From NCBI RefSeq assembly GCF_963259705.1, contig NC_081844.1, forward strand, positions 49,461,501 to 49,525,500: DNA of 64,000 nucleotides, given 5' to 3'. This document shows, piece by piece, positions 46,964 through 58,982 of this stretch (positions within the stretch are counted from its first letter, which is position 1; each line of letters begins with the position of its first letter). The stretch is from Myotis daubentonii. Lineage: Eukaryota; Chordata; Mammalia; Chiroptera; Vespertilionidae. A model generated the notes under the pieces. It was not told the origin of the DNA and did not search any database. It saw only the letters and a program-made list of their open reading frames with translations. A program made the position numbers and the translations under genes.

Positions 46964-49515
46964 TGTAGTAAAATAAAGATACCTAGCTTTAGAAAATGGG
47001 ATAAAGCTTCTGGTATTTTTTTATACTGCTCTAACAATGTGTTTTAATACTTAGTATGCATACTTCTGTAAGAACATTTGCAAATTACATCTTTTTCTCA
47101 TTGTGAAAATGACTTATATACAAGAGATTGGTCACACTTTGGCAGTATGTCATCTTCAAGTTAAATTTAGCTTTCAAACCTCATTGCTGAAGACTTTATC
47201 TGTTTTATGTTTAATTAACTCACTTGTTTCATTCAAATCATTTTACATGAAGTATAATGCTTTGAATATTGTAGTAGTAACTTATTATCATTTGGATTTT
47301 AACTTTAAGAAAATGTCTCCCAGAGAACTCAGCTTAAATTTAATATTCCCAAATAAATCTCAGCAAGCGCTCATATTCTTCACAAAAATAAGTTTAAAAA
47401 AAACTTTTATGGTGTACTTGATGTTACATAGCAAATTCTTAATTAAATCATAGTATTCAAAAACATCAAGATAACAGTATATGCAGTCTGCCTCAGAGAA
47501 AAGTCTTAAAACAATGCTGTGTAATTGTGAAACCTTTTAAAAATGCCATTGAATTGTATGACAGCATTAAGGGAAGGCATCTCTCAACTCCATTTCAAAA
47601 ACAAAATAAAATTAAAACAAAAAATAAACAATTATATTTAAATCAAATAATAATTTATCTTAAATAACCCATTTTATGTAAATATCTTATGCAAATGCTA
47701 AATTTAAATAACTAGTAAAACACAATTTTCCAAATTTAATAGCTTCGGGAATAGTACTCAGAAATATATCTGCTATGAAGGAAAGAGAGGAAGAGTTTGA
47801 TCAAACAACCATCAAATCTATTCAGATTTACTCATCACAAGATCTGGAATGTGCCCTTTATAAGGGGCAACATGCTAGTACTATAAGTATATTTTAAGAA
47901 GAAAATACAGTAAGATAACAAATATGAAGTAATAGAAGTCTAAGAACCTACAGGAATAAAGTCCACACAGGTATTGAACATTTTTTCATTTTCTGAAATC
48001 TCATTGCCATTTTAAGCAACAAACTGAAGGTCGTGTATGTAAACTGACTGTATTCTGCTAACCCTGAACACTTGATCGAGTGTTTGGTCAAAAAAAATCA
48101 CTTGCGTCAGTCTTTGATAAACTTTCACTTTGTTTTATGTTCTCACTGTTATGAATTCATTCTTAGGAAAAAAGAATTTCCCTATATCCGTAACTTTAAA
48201 ATCACCTGTATAACATTTTTCATCATAACTATAAATTCACCCCTCATCAAGTGCATAATAAAGAGATTCAGGGGTTTGAAAATTATAGTCTTTCCAAACA
48301 AGCTCAATCAAGCTTGGACACTATGAGCACTTTCTATGCAACTGATTAGGAGAACTCGTGAGCTAAATATATGACCTATGTAAACAGAAGCTTATTATAT
48401 TTACAATCATATTTTTAAATGACTGATAGTCTATATAAAATTTAAAAAAGCTCCAAGTGTATGTGATTATTTTTTTCTTCCTAGCTTTTTGTGTTTATAT
48501 AAGCTATGTTAATTCAAAGAGCACTATAGAAAAAGCTCTTCCAGATACGTCAAGCCCTACAGAGTTAAAACAATATAATAATAAAAATAGCAAATGTGTG
48601 GTGAGTTATTACCTTATTGAAGTATCTATGTTAAGTAGGTATGAATAACTCAATTTAATGCTATGAAAATAACAAGAACAACCAACTTAGACTGATGTGT
48701 TGTGATTTGGCTAATATGACCACACTGATAAAAGATTTGAATCCTTTTTAGTCACGATGACCAAAAGTCAATAATTTTAACTAATTATCAATTTACTATA
48801 GAAGAGGCACTGGTTATATATATATTTTAAATGTTCACCTTATCAGTTTACCATATCAACATTTTCCTGGTCTAGATAGCTTATGAAGTATTAAATATGA
48901 TCAATAATTATGTCATAATAATTTATATGTTACTTAGATTATTTATTTCCTTAGACAAATTATTCCTTGTTGATATATGAATGTGAATCCTAATGGTGGT
49001 ATCTTCAAACCACATTATTCATTAGATATGTAAGTAATATTAAATGATAAAGAAAATTACTTTTAATCATGTTATTTTAGAGAGTGATCTTGTCTAACCC
49101 AAAGATATGTAACCAATGCAAAGATACCATTTGAATTAGAATAACTTGTCTTATACTTACAGCAAATGTGGTGATTTAATGAGTTTACATGCCATTGTCT
49201 GCTATGTTCACCAACACATAACACCATTAAAAGACATAAGAATTTACTTAAACGAGCAGGAACACATTACCACACAGCAGTCAGCCCTTAAATCAAATAG
49301 AATTAGAATCTCAGGTGATATGTGAGTAATTGAATGATCATGGAACATGCTTTCTCTTTAGAGAGAGTAGGATGGTCTGTTATTTGTGGACTAATAAAGC
49401 TTTATTAATATCTTATATTTAATAAATTAATCTACAACAGTATTTGTTTGAACTTCCACAGTGAAAAATATTGATTGTGGTTATAACAAGGTCACAATTG
49501 TTCAATGTCAAAATC
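46964..49515. other. AT-rich unique DNA, nothing recognised
   Basis: About 2.5 kb. The 116-codon plus frame at 47103-47453 is Lys/Phe/Leu-rich, unrecognised and likely chance in AT-rich DNA. Confidence 0.5.
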
Positions 49516-49744
49516 AACTAGGTCAGCGGTTCTCAACCTGTGAGTCGCGACCCCTTTGGCGGATGAACGACCCTTTCACAGGGGTCGTCTAAGACCATCC
49601 TGCATATCAGATATTTACATTACGATTCATAACAGTAGCAACATTACAGTTATGAAGTAGCAACAAAAATAATTTTATGGTTGGGTCACAACATGAGGAA
49701 CTGTATTTAAAGGGCCAGAAGTGTTGAGAACCACTGAACTAGGT
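49516..49744. mobile_element. SPIN-like non-autonomous hAT element (213 bp)
   Basis: The element is 49524-49736, flanked by a perfect 8-bp hAT-type duplication AACTAGGT (49516-49523 and 49737-49744). The inverted ends are CAGCGGTTCTCAAC and CAGTGGTTCTCAAC, differing at one position. GTGAGTCGCGACCCCTTTGG and GGTCACAACATGAGGAACTG are the features I recall for SPIN (Space Invaders) miniature elements. No transposase; it would have been moved in trans. Confidence 0.94.
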
Positions 49745-51109
49745 TTTAGAATGTGGGGATCCTTTGGCCACATAGGGACAAGTTCATCTTCTCTAAAACT
49801 GATACCTGGTGACATCACTTTAAATTGAAGTACGTTCCAAAAGATATTCCCTGGTTATCTAGAAGACATGGCTAAGCCATTCAACTCGCTTTACTGAGAT
49901 TACAGTAATGAATTGTCACAATGATATAAAATTATTCCATGGAATTGGAGACTACCTCCAATAGCAGGGTGTTCTCAATAAGATTCCCTGGCTGGAAAGA
50001 CACCAGAAGAATCTGAATGAAAGTCAAAAGCTATGGGGACACTGCTCTACACCATTACCACATAACTGCCTCCCCTAGTCTTTGCCTTACCTTTCTTCCC
50101 ATTCAAACCAGCAGACCTATGTCCAAAATGATCAGATTTGGGTGGCCAAGAGAATTTAAGGTAAGTAGTGCTTGTTAAAGGTTCTTAGGCCCAACCAAAG
50201 AAATTCTGATTCCAGGGTTCTTGTATGAGATCCAAGAATTGGCATTTTAAACAGGCATCGTAAGATGATACCAATATTAGTGGGACAAGCCCAATACTTG
50301 TAAAAAACTACTCTGTACTATTTGCTATACTCACATAAGAAATACATTAACCTCTAAGTACATATATTAAGCTTGCATACTAAGGTCTAGCAAAATATTT
50401 GTGGGTGATTACTTTGCTTCGATAAAACTGAGTGAGGTTTCAGTGCCTGAATATCGGTTTTGTTCTTGATCTAGGCAGGGGCAGGTGGACTTGTATCTAT
50501 TTAAAGTACCTTCATTTACAGGATTAGGGGAGAGAAAAAAATTAGGGTTACAGTGCTCCCTTAGTGGTAAAATATTGCACGCTTTAGAATTTTAAAAATC
50601 TACTCTTTACAACCTGAGATAATATTATTAGTGTTAGTGGCATCAACAGTATCTACCCTGCAAATGTTTTTCAGAGTTTAGCAATAAGGCATCTCTGCTA
50701 TAGGTGACATATGAAATAATCTTCAGAGGCATGAAGGAAAAGTTGCAATCAAGAAAATTGTGGGTATTTATATTTCTTATTGGAATTTTGCCGTGTGCTC
50801 TCTGTGAGGAGCTAATTCCATCTTATCTTCTAGTGGAGGTTGTTTGGCTCCCCAAAGATTATCAACCTGTGAACTCTTATATGCTATTAAGTGATTATAA
50901 CAATTTTTTTTAAAGTCTGAATTTTTTAATAATATTAGAAATAGATCAAAACCATTTCAATGTGCAGCAGGGAAGTGGCAGTAAGTAATTCTAAGATATT
51001 TTCAGAAGCTTAGAGTGTTAGTTAATCTAAGTATTTTTATATGCATTTGAGCTTTTAACAAGATTCATGCTACTCAAAAACACTAAAAGGAGGGGAGGAA
51101 TGAAAGTCT
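49745..51109. other. Unique DNA, nothing recognised
   Basis: No gene supported. The 69-codon plus frame at 50704-50913 contains a hydrophobic stretch (VFIFLIGILPCALC), but nothing around it looks like a gene. Confidence 0.45.
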
Positions 51110-51240
51110 GGTCTGTAGTTGAGCCACTGAGACAGAGCAGGTAAATGCCTTCTCCAAGGTCACACACAGTTGAAGGTCACGCACTGAATTTCAGCTCCTC
51201 TGGTTCCTACTCCTGTTCTCTACAGGACACGAAGCAGAAG
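51110..51240 (+). mobile_element. MIR SINE fragment
   Basis: GAGCAGGTAAATGCCTTCTC, CAAGGTCACACACAG, AATTTCAGCTCCTCTGG and TCCTGTTCTCTAC follow the MIR core (CCAAGGTCACACAGC then a box of GGxTTCxAA type) on the plus strand. Confidence 0.68.
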
Positions 51241-51734
51241 AGGTAGGTGTGCACCGTGCTGACTGGTGGCTTTTTCCTCAACCCCTGTGCTTCCTTTCCT
51301 TCTTCTCCCCTCCACCTCTTGTTTTAAAGGCATTTTATGTAACATCTTATTTTAATATAAATATTGAAAATATCCAGACACTTTAAAATGCAGGCCTTCT
51401 CTCAGACTCGTCATTTGTTTCAGTGAGTGTGAGGCATTGGGTAGACCTGATAAATATATGTAGAGTGAAGGCATAAAGCTCTGTCATAGGTAGTTCCCTT
51501 GAAATTATGAACCTTTCTAAATTTGTGATAATTGGTACTATAAAGAGATGCTTCATTTCTTCTGCTTCTGCTTTTAAGGAACATTAAGTAAGCAGCTCTA
51601 AAATATAAAGGACAGAGATCGGAATGCACATTTATCACTTCTTTTCCGTCAGGATCCTAACTACCAGGGTGCCTTGCACCAGTTCTCGGAGGGTCTCTGA
51701 CAGCTTTGCCTCTCCCCCCCCCAAAAAAAGAAAC
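51241..51734. other. Unique DNA, nothing recognised
   Basis: Interval between MIR and SINE sequence. No gene recognised. Confidence 0.5.
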
Positions 51735-51852
51735 TAGACTCAGCCCTCAGCCCATTTGGTGAGAGCACCATCCCTATATACAACAATTGTGGGTTCAATC
51801 CCTCATCAGGGCACATAAAAGAATATACCAATAACGCATAAATAAGTAAACA

Positions 51853-51917
<65 letters not shown>

Positions 51918-51920
51918 CTT
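51735..51920 (+). mobile_element. Bat tRNA-derived SINE with long (CT)n tail
   Basis: CAGCCCATTTGGTGAGAGCA is a degraded box-A side, GTGGGTTCAATCCCTCATCAGGG (in part) is box B, and AATATACCAATAACGCATAA followed by AAGTAAACAAATTCTCTC is a known tail type. The CT tract (51856-51915) has expanded to about 30 units. Frames reading RERERE on the minus strand are artefacts. Confidence 0.75.
51856..51915. repeat. (CT)n microsatellite in SINE tail
   Basis: About 29-30 uninterrupted CT units. Confidence 0.96.
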
Positions 51921-53255
51921 TAAGGATGTTAACTGGACTAGTTCTTCATTGGACTCACACCTAATCCTGGGAGCTGGGGAACTGAGATCTGCTCCCAACT
52001 TGGTACCACATTGGGTAAATCACGGAAATGGTTTTGGTGTGTTTCAGCCAATCTAGGCTGAATGACCGTCATGGCTTCTTAAAGCTCAGAACTCTCTTTC
52101 CTGTATAGTTTATTTTCTCTCACATTGACCTATGGGCCCCCACATTGTAAAATGTTGAGGAATAAGAATTATCCTGGACATTTTAAGCATAGTGATATCT
52201 CAGGCGACGGAGGCTTGATCCAAGTGTGCTGTCAGAGAATAATTTTAGGCAGATGACCTAGAGCTATGCTCAGGAATGCAAAATATCCTATTTTAAAATA
52301 TGTGATTACACTGTCCCTGTAGTGTCTCATCTTGCAACATGTATTTTTATCTGTAATTGGTTAATGGACTTCAGGCTAGCAATTACACTTTTCTGTTACA
52401 TGACATAGGGGACTACCTGAGAATATTTTAAAAATGTTTTAATTTGTTTATGAAATGTATCTGAAAGAAGGAAAAAAGGTCTTAGTAGCTCATTGGTTTC
52501 CAAGGTGAATTATTTAACAATGCAAACACATTAGAAGAAATCTACAATTTAACCCCTTCTCATTTGGCTACTGGAGATCATCATTCCATAGTCCCTTTCA
52601 CATGCTGGAAAGAAGGGCGAACAGCAAAGGTATTATCCTGCAAAGGCCTCGGAGGAGTTATTTTAATAAAATGGAATCATGACTGCTGATCTCATTTTCC
52701 CATAAATGTTCATAGCTCAAACTCAAGGAATGGCTGTTCACCATCACTGATGTTTATAATCAGTGTTAACATGGGAAACTTAGACAGTCAGCCAGGCAGT
52801 CCTTTTCTTCTCTTGTTAGCCGGGCTTGTTATTACTGTTTCCTCCAATTCCTGGAGGATTCATGTACATAATCATGTCAGCTGCTAAACTGGTGGGAATT
52901 GAAGCTATTATACATTTTGAAAGCAAGCATTAGCATGTGCTAACTTAAAAGGTACATAAATTAATGCCTTGCACTCCACTTTTTAAAAAACTTATAGCAG
53001 CTCTAGTGTTTTGGTGGATGTGTGTTGTCAGCAGAGTACAAGTTGAGTTTTAGCAATTATCTATTTAATTAGATCATTATGGAGCCAATCGGAGTAATAA
53101 AGTCTTTAAAATGGATTTACTCAGATTTTGTTAATGTTATTATTTGTTGAAATTATTTTGTTAAGCTCTTTTTATTTGTCATACTATTATTCAGAGAAAA
53201 ATAACACTTCCATTTCATTTATATTTGTAATGTAACTAATAAGTATTTATTAGAA
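51921..53255. other. Repeat-poor unique DNA; possible conserved non-coding part at 52480-53060
   Basis: No gene. The stretch 52480-53060 has no recognisable repeat, balanced composition and several TAATTA/ATTA-type motifs, which would suit a conserved enhancer. Conservation cannot be judged from one sequence. Confidence 0.3.
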
Positions 53256-53538
53256 CAGAGTAGTTTATTTTTTTAATTTTTTAAGCACTTTATTTTTTAT
53301 TTATTTTTTATATATATTTTATTGATTTTTTACAGAGAGGAAGGGAGAGGGATAGAGAGTTAGAAACCTTGATGAGAGAGAAACATCGATCAGCTGCCTC
53401 CTGCACACCCCTTACTGGGGATGTGCCTGCAACCAAGGTACATGCCCTTGACCAGAATCAAACCTGGGACCCTTCAGTCCGCAGGCCGATGCTCTATCCA
53501 CTGAGCCAAACCAGTTAGGGCCAGAGTAGTTTATTTTT
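53256..53538 (-). mobile_element. VES SINE with 17-bp target-site duplication
   Basis: Minus-strand VES SINE (53273-53521) with an A/T tail of about 50 bp at the left, GAGAGGAAGGGAGAGGG, GATGAGAGAGAAACATCGAT, the box-B complement and ATCCACTGAGCCAAACC at the head. The perfect direct repeat CAGAGTAGTTTATTTTT is at 53256-53272 and 53522-53538. A young-looking copy. Confidence 0.95.
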
Positions 53539-56439
53539 ATTGTTCACATATTTTTATTATTATAAAAGGATATATCTTCATTGTAGTCATTTATAAAAAA
53601 ATGAATAAAAAACGCAATAAAAATTACTTGTGATTCCACAGTCCAGTCAATGATATGTAGCATTTTGGTGGATCTCTGTTTTTTTCCTTATGCATATTGC
53701 CTAAAATAAATGCCTTATAGTTCAACCCATTTTAATATGGCTTCATCCACCACTGCTTCACAAAACATTATTTCACTGAGTCATTTACATACTCATTGCT
53801 GTTAAATTTAATGAAAATCTCTAAATACTTTATCTGTCTTGGCTTTCCCTAAATATGTGGGTATCATTGTATGGTTCAAGCTCTATGAAGTCAGGGATCA
53901 AACCTGCCTTGTTTCTAACTGTCCAGTGCTAGTACAGTGCTTGGCACGTAGCATGGCTCCTTGGGTATTCTGTTAAAAAATGGTCATGTTCTTCATCTTC
54001 AAACAATACTTCCATTCTATTGCCTGGCAATGAACCTGTGGATTTTCCATCTGAAAGGGTGTTTAAAATCTCTTTTATATTCTGTTGCTCCCCTCTGTAT
54101 ATTTTTAATGGTAGTGACTTTCTGTTCTAAGTCTTCATCTTTCATGCTTTCCCTGGCTTTCCATGCATTCTTGTTATTTCAATTGTCATCTAGAGGGTTA
54201 ACTTTTCTAAATCAAAATCTCTTCCCAGATTTAGAAATGTGACAGCTTATTGTAGTTTTTCACTTTGACAACTGCATACATATCTCAGAAAGAATATGTC
54301 CTAAGTCAAAAGCTTACCCTCTCACCGCAAATAACTACATCGCTCTGTGGTGTCTCTAAGGAACTGTTAAAACTGAAATGGGCTTGGCTGCAAGGGATGA
54401 CAAGACCCACCCCAGTTGCAAGTGAAAAAAGAGAGGGACTGAAGGCAATCTGGAGGAACAACATGCCTGTGGTGATTACTTTTGATATAAATGCATCCGC
54501 AAACCAAATAATTTACTAAGCGTGTGTCAAATGTAGGATTCATATATACAGTTTTAGATGGGATATAAGAACTCCTGCCAAATGGGTTGGGATTGAGAAG
54601 GAGACTTGGTTAGAGTATTTACCAAAAACCTAGACAGAATTCTGAAACAGTAGACTGAATCAATGAGCCAAATAAGTTGTAACTCTGTACCAGAAAATCT
54701 AGCCTGTGAATATAGCCATTTTTATACCAAATAAAGTTAATCCAATTCACAGTATTATTGCAGAATTATGTATTTCTTACATAAAGATATATTTTCCAAA
54801 GGGCATTCCACAGAGCATTAGTGATATATTAATTGTATTTATACAGGAAGGAAACAGACTTAAAGGTCAAATAAAACTTAGGACAGGTGGGATAAAAACA
54901 ATTTAGTAAAATACTTCCCAGATACTTCAATGTGATAATGGGTAATGGAAACACCAAGAGGAAGCTGTAGTATGCAGGGTCCTAAAAAATATTTAACAAA
55001 AATTCCTATTTTGTTTTCAAAAAACATATTAAGTGATAAATGTTCCTGTGGTTACACTTTGAAATAAACTGTGATAAATAAATGCAGGCAACCTAGTGGC
55101 ATATAGTGAGTTCTAAGTAAAACAAGATTTTTAAAATGCAGTATATTGAACAATGAAGAAAACATGCTTAAAATAGACTTTAACTTTTTCTCAGCTATTT
55201 TACTATGTTGACTATGAATCCAGTTATCAAAATTCTCCAAGCGAAAACTTAATTAGAGATGGTAGATATTTTGTACCATAATGAATGATCGTTACAAGTG
55301 CCCTCAAATTTCAACATGAATATTTAATTGTTCATAAATACCAAATCTCTCTCAGGCATTATCTGGTTCACAGCCTAGCAAAGTCCACTATTTAAAGCTT
55401 GAAGATTGTCCAGTCATCCAACAGGCTAGGGTCTGGGGAATTGTTCACAGAAACCATAGTGAGAATATAACTTTTGCTTTAGGAGCAAGGAATCACAGCT
55501 AGATTTGGACAAATACCGTAGCTACTAGCCAGACGTCGTTGACACATATACCTAAAAGTTTCATAATCTATGGAACCACGCCTGAAATGTGTCTCCTTAC
55601 TACATTAGAATCTCTTCGAAGAGGGCTGTCCCTCCCTTTTCTTTTCTTGCTCCAATTACTCGTTCAGAGCTTATAACAATAAACGAATCAACACTTGGGG
55701 CAGTTCAACATGGTTGAAAAAGTATGGTTTTGTTTCTCTAAAGCTGGTGTTAATTTACTAGATTAAAATTAGTATATATTGTAGTAGAAAAGTAAAATAA
55801 TAGCTAACAGAAATTAACATATTTGCTCTCAAGTAAAATTAATCCACAGAGATTTCCAAGAAGGACAAAAAACACATTTAGGGATAATGGATGTTTAAAA
55901 CATGTATCAGCGACCAAAGTATCCTGGTCAACAGGTGCTTCTCTGTTTCAGTGAACACTCAGAGGGCTAGGAGGGAAGTCTACCCCACTAAAAAGGGAAG
56001 CAAAGACAAGACCTGATGCAAACTTTTAATATTGTATTTAAGTCTCTGATAGCCAAGAAGCACCATTGTCAGGGCAGAAATTATACAAACACATAGTAGA
56101 TATACCAGTAAATATAAGATGAGCTTCCTCTCTCTTTAAATGTACTAGGTAAAATATATAGTTCAACAATCCAGCTCTAATCTAAATATAAAGCATTTTT
56201 TTTGAGAAATCAGTATCATGAAAAGAATAATCCACAGTATTCAATTAAATAATTAACTGAATTAATTAATTTGATTGGTATTTATTATAATAGCACATTT
56301 ACAGATTAAAAGAGAGTAGTGTTAATACTGAAGGTCATCTTTGCACATGCAAGTATAATTCCCTTGATTAAATTTAAGATAAAGTATGATAAAAAAAAAC
56401 TTTTAGCAAACTAAGAATAGAAGGGAACTATTTAATCTA
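53539..56439. other. Unique AT-rich DNA; possible L2 end at 53870-53955
   Basis: GAAGTCAGGGATCAAACCTG, then AGTACAGTGCTTGGCACGTA, at 53888-53950 resembles the L2 3' end. The rest (about 2.5 kb) has no recognisable gene. Plus frames of 84 and 93 codons at 53961-54519 are unrecognised. Confidence 0.45.
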
Positions 56440-56648
56440 AGGTGTGGCTCAGTGGTTGATCACTCTCCTTTGAAGCAAAGGGCACAGCTCAATTCCCTGT
56501 CAGGACTGCATGCTCAATCGCCAGTAGGGGCATGCAGAAGGCAGCCACTCAATGATTCTCTCTCATCATTGATGTTTCTCTCTCTCTCTCTCTCTCTCTC
56601 TCCCCCTCTCTCTTCCTCTCTGAAATCAATAAAAATATTTTTTAAAAT
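56440..56648 (+). mobile_element. VES-family SINE
   Basis: GTGTGGCTCAGTGGTTGATC (box A), TCAATTCCCTGTCAGG (box B side), AGTAGGGGCATGCAGAAGGC, CATCATTGATG, a CT tract (56578-56604) and GAAATCAATAAAAATATTT. The first bases of the head are decayed. No certain duplication. Confidence 0.85.
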
Positions 56649-57049
56649 GACATCTATTTTAAAAATTAAAAGAAAATTATTAACAATATCATAAGTATTG
56701 AAATAATCCTAAATAAACCTAGCACCCCCCCCCAATTAAAAACAAAGAAATAATAAAATTAAATATGTAATTTGAAAGTTTAGGGAAAATTTTGTATTTA
56801 ATGATGTGCATTTTTGTTACTAGAATGTAAAACAGTTGATGAAACAAAGAAAAGTTGGTATGTAACACACAATTGCACTTCTTTAGGCCACAACATTTAG
56901 TTAGAAAATGTGTTTTTTAATTAACATACAGAGTGTCAATTAAAAATACATTAAAGCCCCTTATAGAATATACTAAAATATTTCATTGAAAACATTAAAC
57001 AATATTAGAGAAATTATGACACTGACTACATTTTGGAGAGTAGAACTCT
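56649..57049. other. AT-rich DNA, nothing recognised
   Basis: AT-rich interval between a SINE and an L1 fragment. Confidence 0.5.
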
Positions 57050-57260
57050 CCATCATAACTATATCATCATTCTTCAAACTAAGCTATAGAATCAGTGCAA
57101 TTCCAATCAAAATCCCAGTGGGATTCTCTTAATTTGATAAGCTGCTTTAAATTGCATATGAATAAAAAAAGCCAAGAATTTTGAGAGATCCCTGAAAAGG
57201 ACTAGGTGGGGAAATGGGCAAGTGAAGAAAACGTTTGAAGGGTGAAGTGACAGGCTATAG
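57050..57260 (+). mobile_element. LINE-1 ORF2 fragment
   Basis: ATAGAATCAGTGCAATTCC, AATCAAAATCCCAGTGGGAT, then AATTGCATATGAATAAAAAA and AGCCAAGAATTTTGAGAGATC, is the L1 ORF2 segment downstream of the RT domain. Diverged, with stops. Confidence 0.7.
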
Positions 57261-57360
57261 CAAATCATCTAACAGTTTGAGCACATTGAGAACTTAAAAC
57301 TGAACAATGTACTTAGTAATGACCAGGATATTGCTCAATAGGATTAGTAAAATGGATTCA

Positions 57361-57601
57361 AAAGAAGATATATTTGGCCCAGCCGGTGTGGCTAAATGTT
57401 TGAGAACTAAGAGGTCACTGGCTCAATTTCCAGTCAGGGCATATGCCCAGAGTGTAGGCAAGATCCACAGTGGTAGGTGTGCTGGAGGTAGATGATCAAT
57501 GATGTTTCTCTCTCTTCAATTTTTCTCTCTCTATCCTCACCCTTCCTCTCTCTCTAAAATCAATAAAAACACACTAGTATTTTATGAAAGAAGATATATT
57601 T
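57361..57601 (+). mobile_element. VES-family SINE with 15-bp target-site duplication
   Basis: GGCCCAGCCGGTGTGGCTAA head, CAATTTCCAGTCAGGG, CAATGATGTTTCTC, a CT-rich tract and AAATCAATAAAAAC. The direct repeat AAAGAAGATATATTT is at 57361-57375 and 57587-57601. The SINE body is about 57376-57586. Box A is damaged (GGCTAAATGTTTGAG). Confidence 0.92.
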
Positions 57602-57953
57602 GAAGAGAGAAAGTAGAGATTGCTTTTCAAGGAGTTTGCCATAAAACTGAAAGAAATGGAATGATGGCTGATGGAGAATCATAATCAAAAGAGTTCTCCT
57701 TATTTGTTGGGTTTACAGAAGGGAAAAAAATGCAACATTCTTTTATGCTGATGAAAATAGTCTAGCAGAGCAGAACAAACTGATGAGGCAGAAAGGGAGG
57801 AGAGAATTCTTGGAGCAATGTCCTTGAGAAGCTAAGAGAAAATGTGATACAGTAAATGATATGTTCCAAAGTTTTTTCAAAAGTAGATGATGAAAGAATA
57901 AGAAAGCATTCTCAATCATATGCATGCATACCTGCATGAGCTTTATAATATAA
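57602..57953. other. Unique DNA, nothing recognised
   Basis: Short interval before the Helitron array. No gene seen. Confidence 0.5.
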
Positions 57954-58214
57954 CTAGAGGCCTGGTGCACAAATTCGTCCACGGGTGGGGTCCTTCAGCC
58001 TGGATGGAAATTATGGCCAATCAGGGCTGATGGGGGGATGGACTGTGGGAGGTTGCCCAGCCATGGGAGGTTGGCTGTGGGAGTGTACTAACCACCAGAG
58101 GCAGTTCCTGCATTTAGCATCTACCCCCTGGTGGTCACTGTGTCATCATAGTGACCAGTCCACCGGTCATTTGGTCAAGTGTCCGTAACTGTCACTTAGG
58201 CTTTTATATATATA
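57954..58214 (-). mobile_element. HeliBat Helitron, array member 1 (oldest)
   Basis: The 3' end is at the left: the complement of CTAGAGGCCTGGTGCACAAA, with a partly decayed hairpin (GGTGCACAAATTCGTCCAC) and A57953. The 5' end is at the right: minus-strand TATATATAAAAGCCTAAGTG, the same 5' type as the element at 29892-30231. Its 5' terminus abuts the 3' CTAG of the next Helitron at 58215. Confidence 0.88.
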
Positions 58215-58982
58215 CTAGAGGCCCGGTGCACAAAAATTTGTGCACTCGGGGGGGGAGGGGGGTCCCTCAGCCTGGCCTGTGCCCTCTTGCAGTCTAGGAC
58301 CCCTCGGGAGATAACGACCTGCTGGCTTAGGCCTGCTCCCGGGTGGCAGAGGGCAGGCCCAATCCCTAGGTGCAGCCCCTGGTCGGGCTCAGAGCAGGGC
58401 CAATTGGGGAGTTGGGGCGCCGCCCCCTGTCACACTCAAGGCAGGGTCGATGGGGAGGTTGTGGAGCAACCCCCTGTCACACACAGAGCAGGGCCCATCA
58501 GGGGGGTTGGGGCTCTGTACCCTGTCACGCACAGAGCAGGGCCCATCAGGGGGTTGGGGTGCTGCCCTCTATCACCCACAGAGCAGGGCGGATCAGGGGG
58601 TTGGGGCGCCGCCACTCTCACACTCAGGGCAGGGCTGATGGGGAGGTTATGGCTCTACCCCGTCACACACAGAGCAGGGCCCGTGGGGGGGGGGGAGCTC
58701 CCCCCTATCAGGCACAGAGCAGGGTGGATAGGGAGGTTGTGGCCCCGCCCCCTGTCACACACAGAGCCGCAGGGCGATCAGGGGGTTGGGGCGCTGCACC
58801 CTGTCACACACAGAGCAGGGTGGATAGGGAGGTTGTGGCCCCGCCCCCTGTCACACACAGAGCCGCAGGGCGGTCAGGGGGTTTGGGTGCTGCCCCCTGT
58901 CACGCTGATTCCAGTGCCGGGAGGCCTCACGGCTCCGCTGATCCCGGTTCTGGGAGGCATATTACCCTTTTACTATATAGGA
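58215..58982 (-). mobile_element. HeliBat Helitron, array member 2, with 48-bp tandem repeat
   Basis: The 3' end is at the left: the complement of CTAGAGGCCCGGTGCACAAA, with hairpin GTGCACAAAAATTTGTGCAC. The 5' end is at the right: minus-strand TCCTATATAGTAAAAGGGTA, TC being the complement of GA at 58981-58982, then T58983. Most of the body is a GC-rich tandem repeat (58385-58906). Frames of 239 and 245 codons across it have the repeat's periodicity and are not genes. Confidence 0.92.
58385..58906. repeat. GC-rich tandem repeat, 46-49-bp unit, about 11 copies
   Basis: The unit has the form GAGCAGGGCCCATCAGGGGG, then TTGGGGCTCTGTACCCTGTC, then ACGCACA. The last four units form two near-identical 96-bp dimers (58717-58812 and 58813-58906), a higher-order repeat. 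Confidence 0.9.

Noticed and set aside
51661..51998. RERERE-rich frames, also at 21467-21664
   Set aside because: Translations of (CT)n/(GA)n microsatellites.
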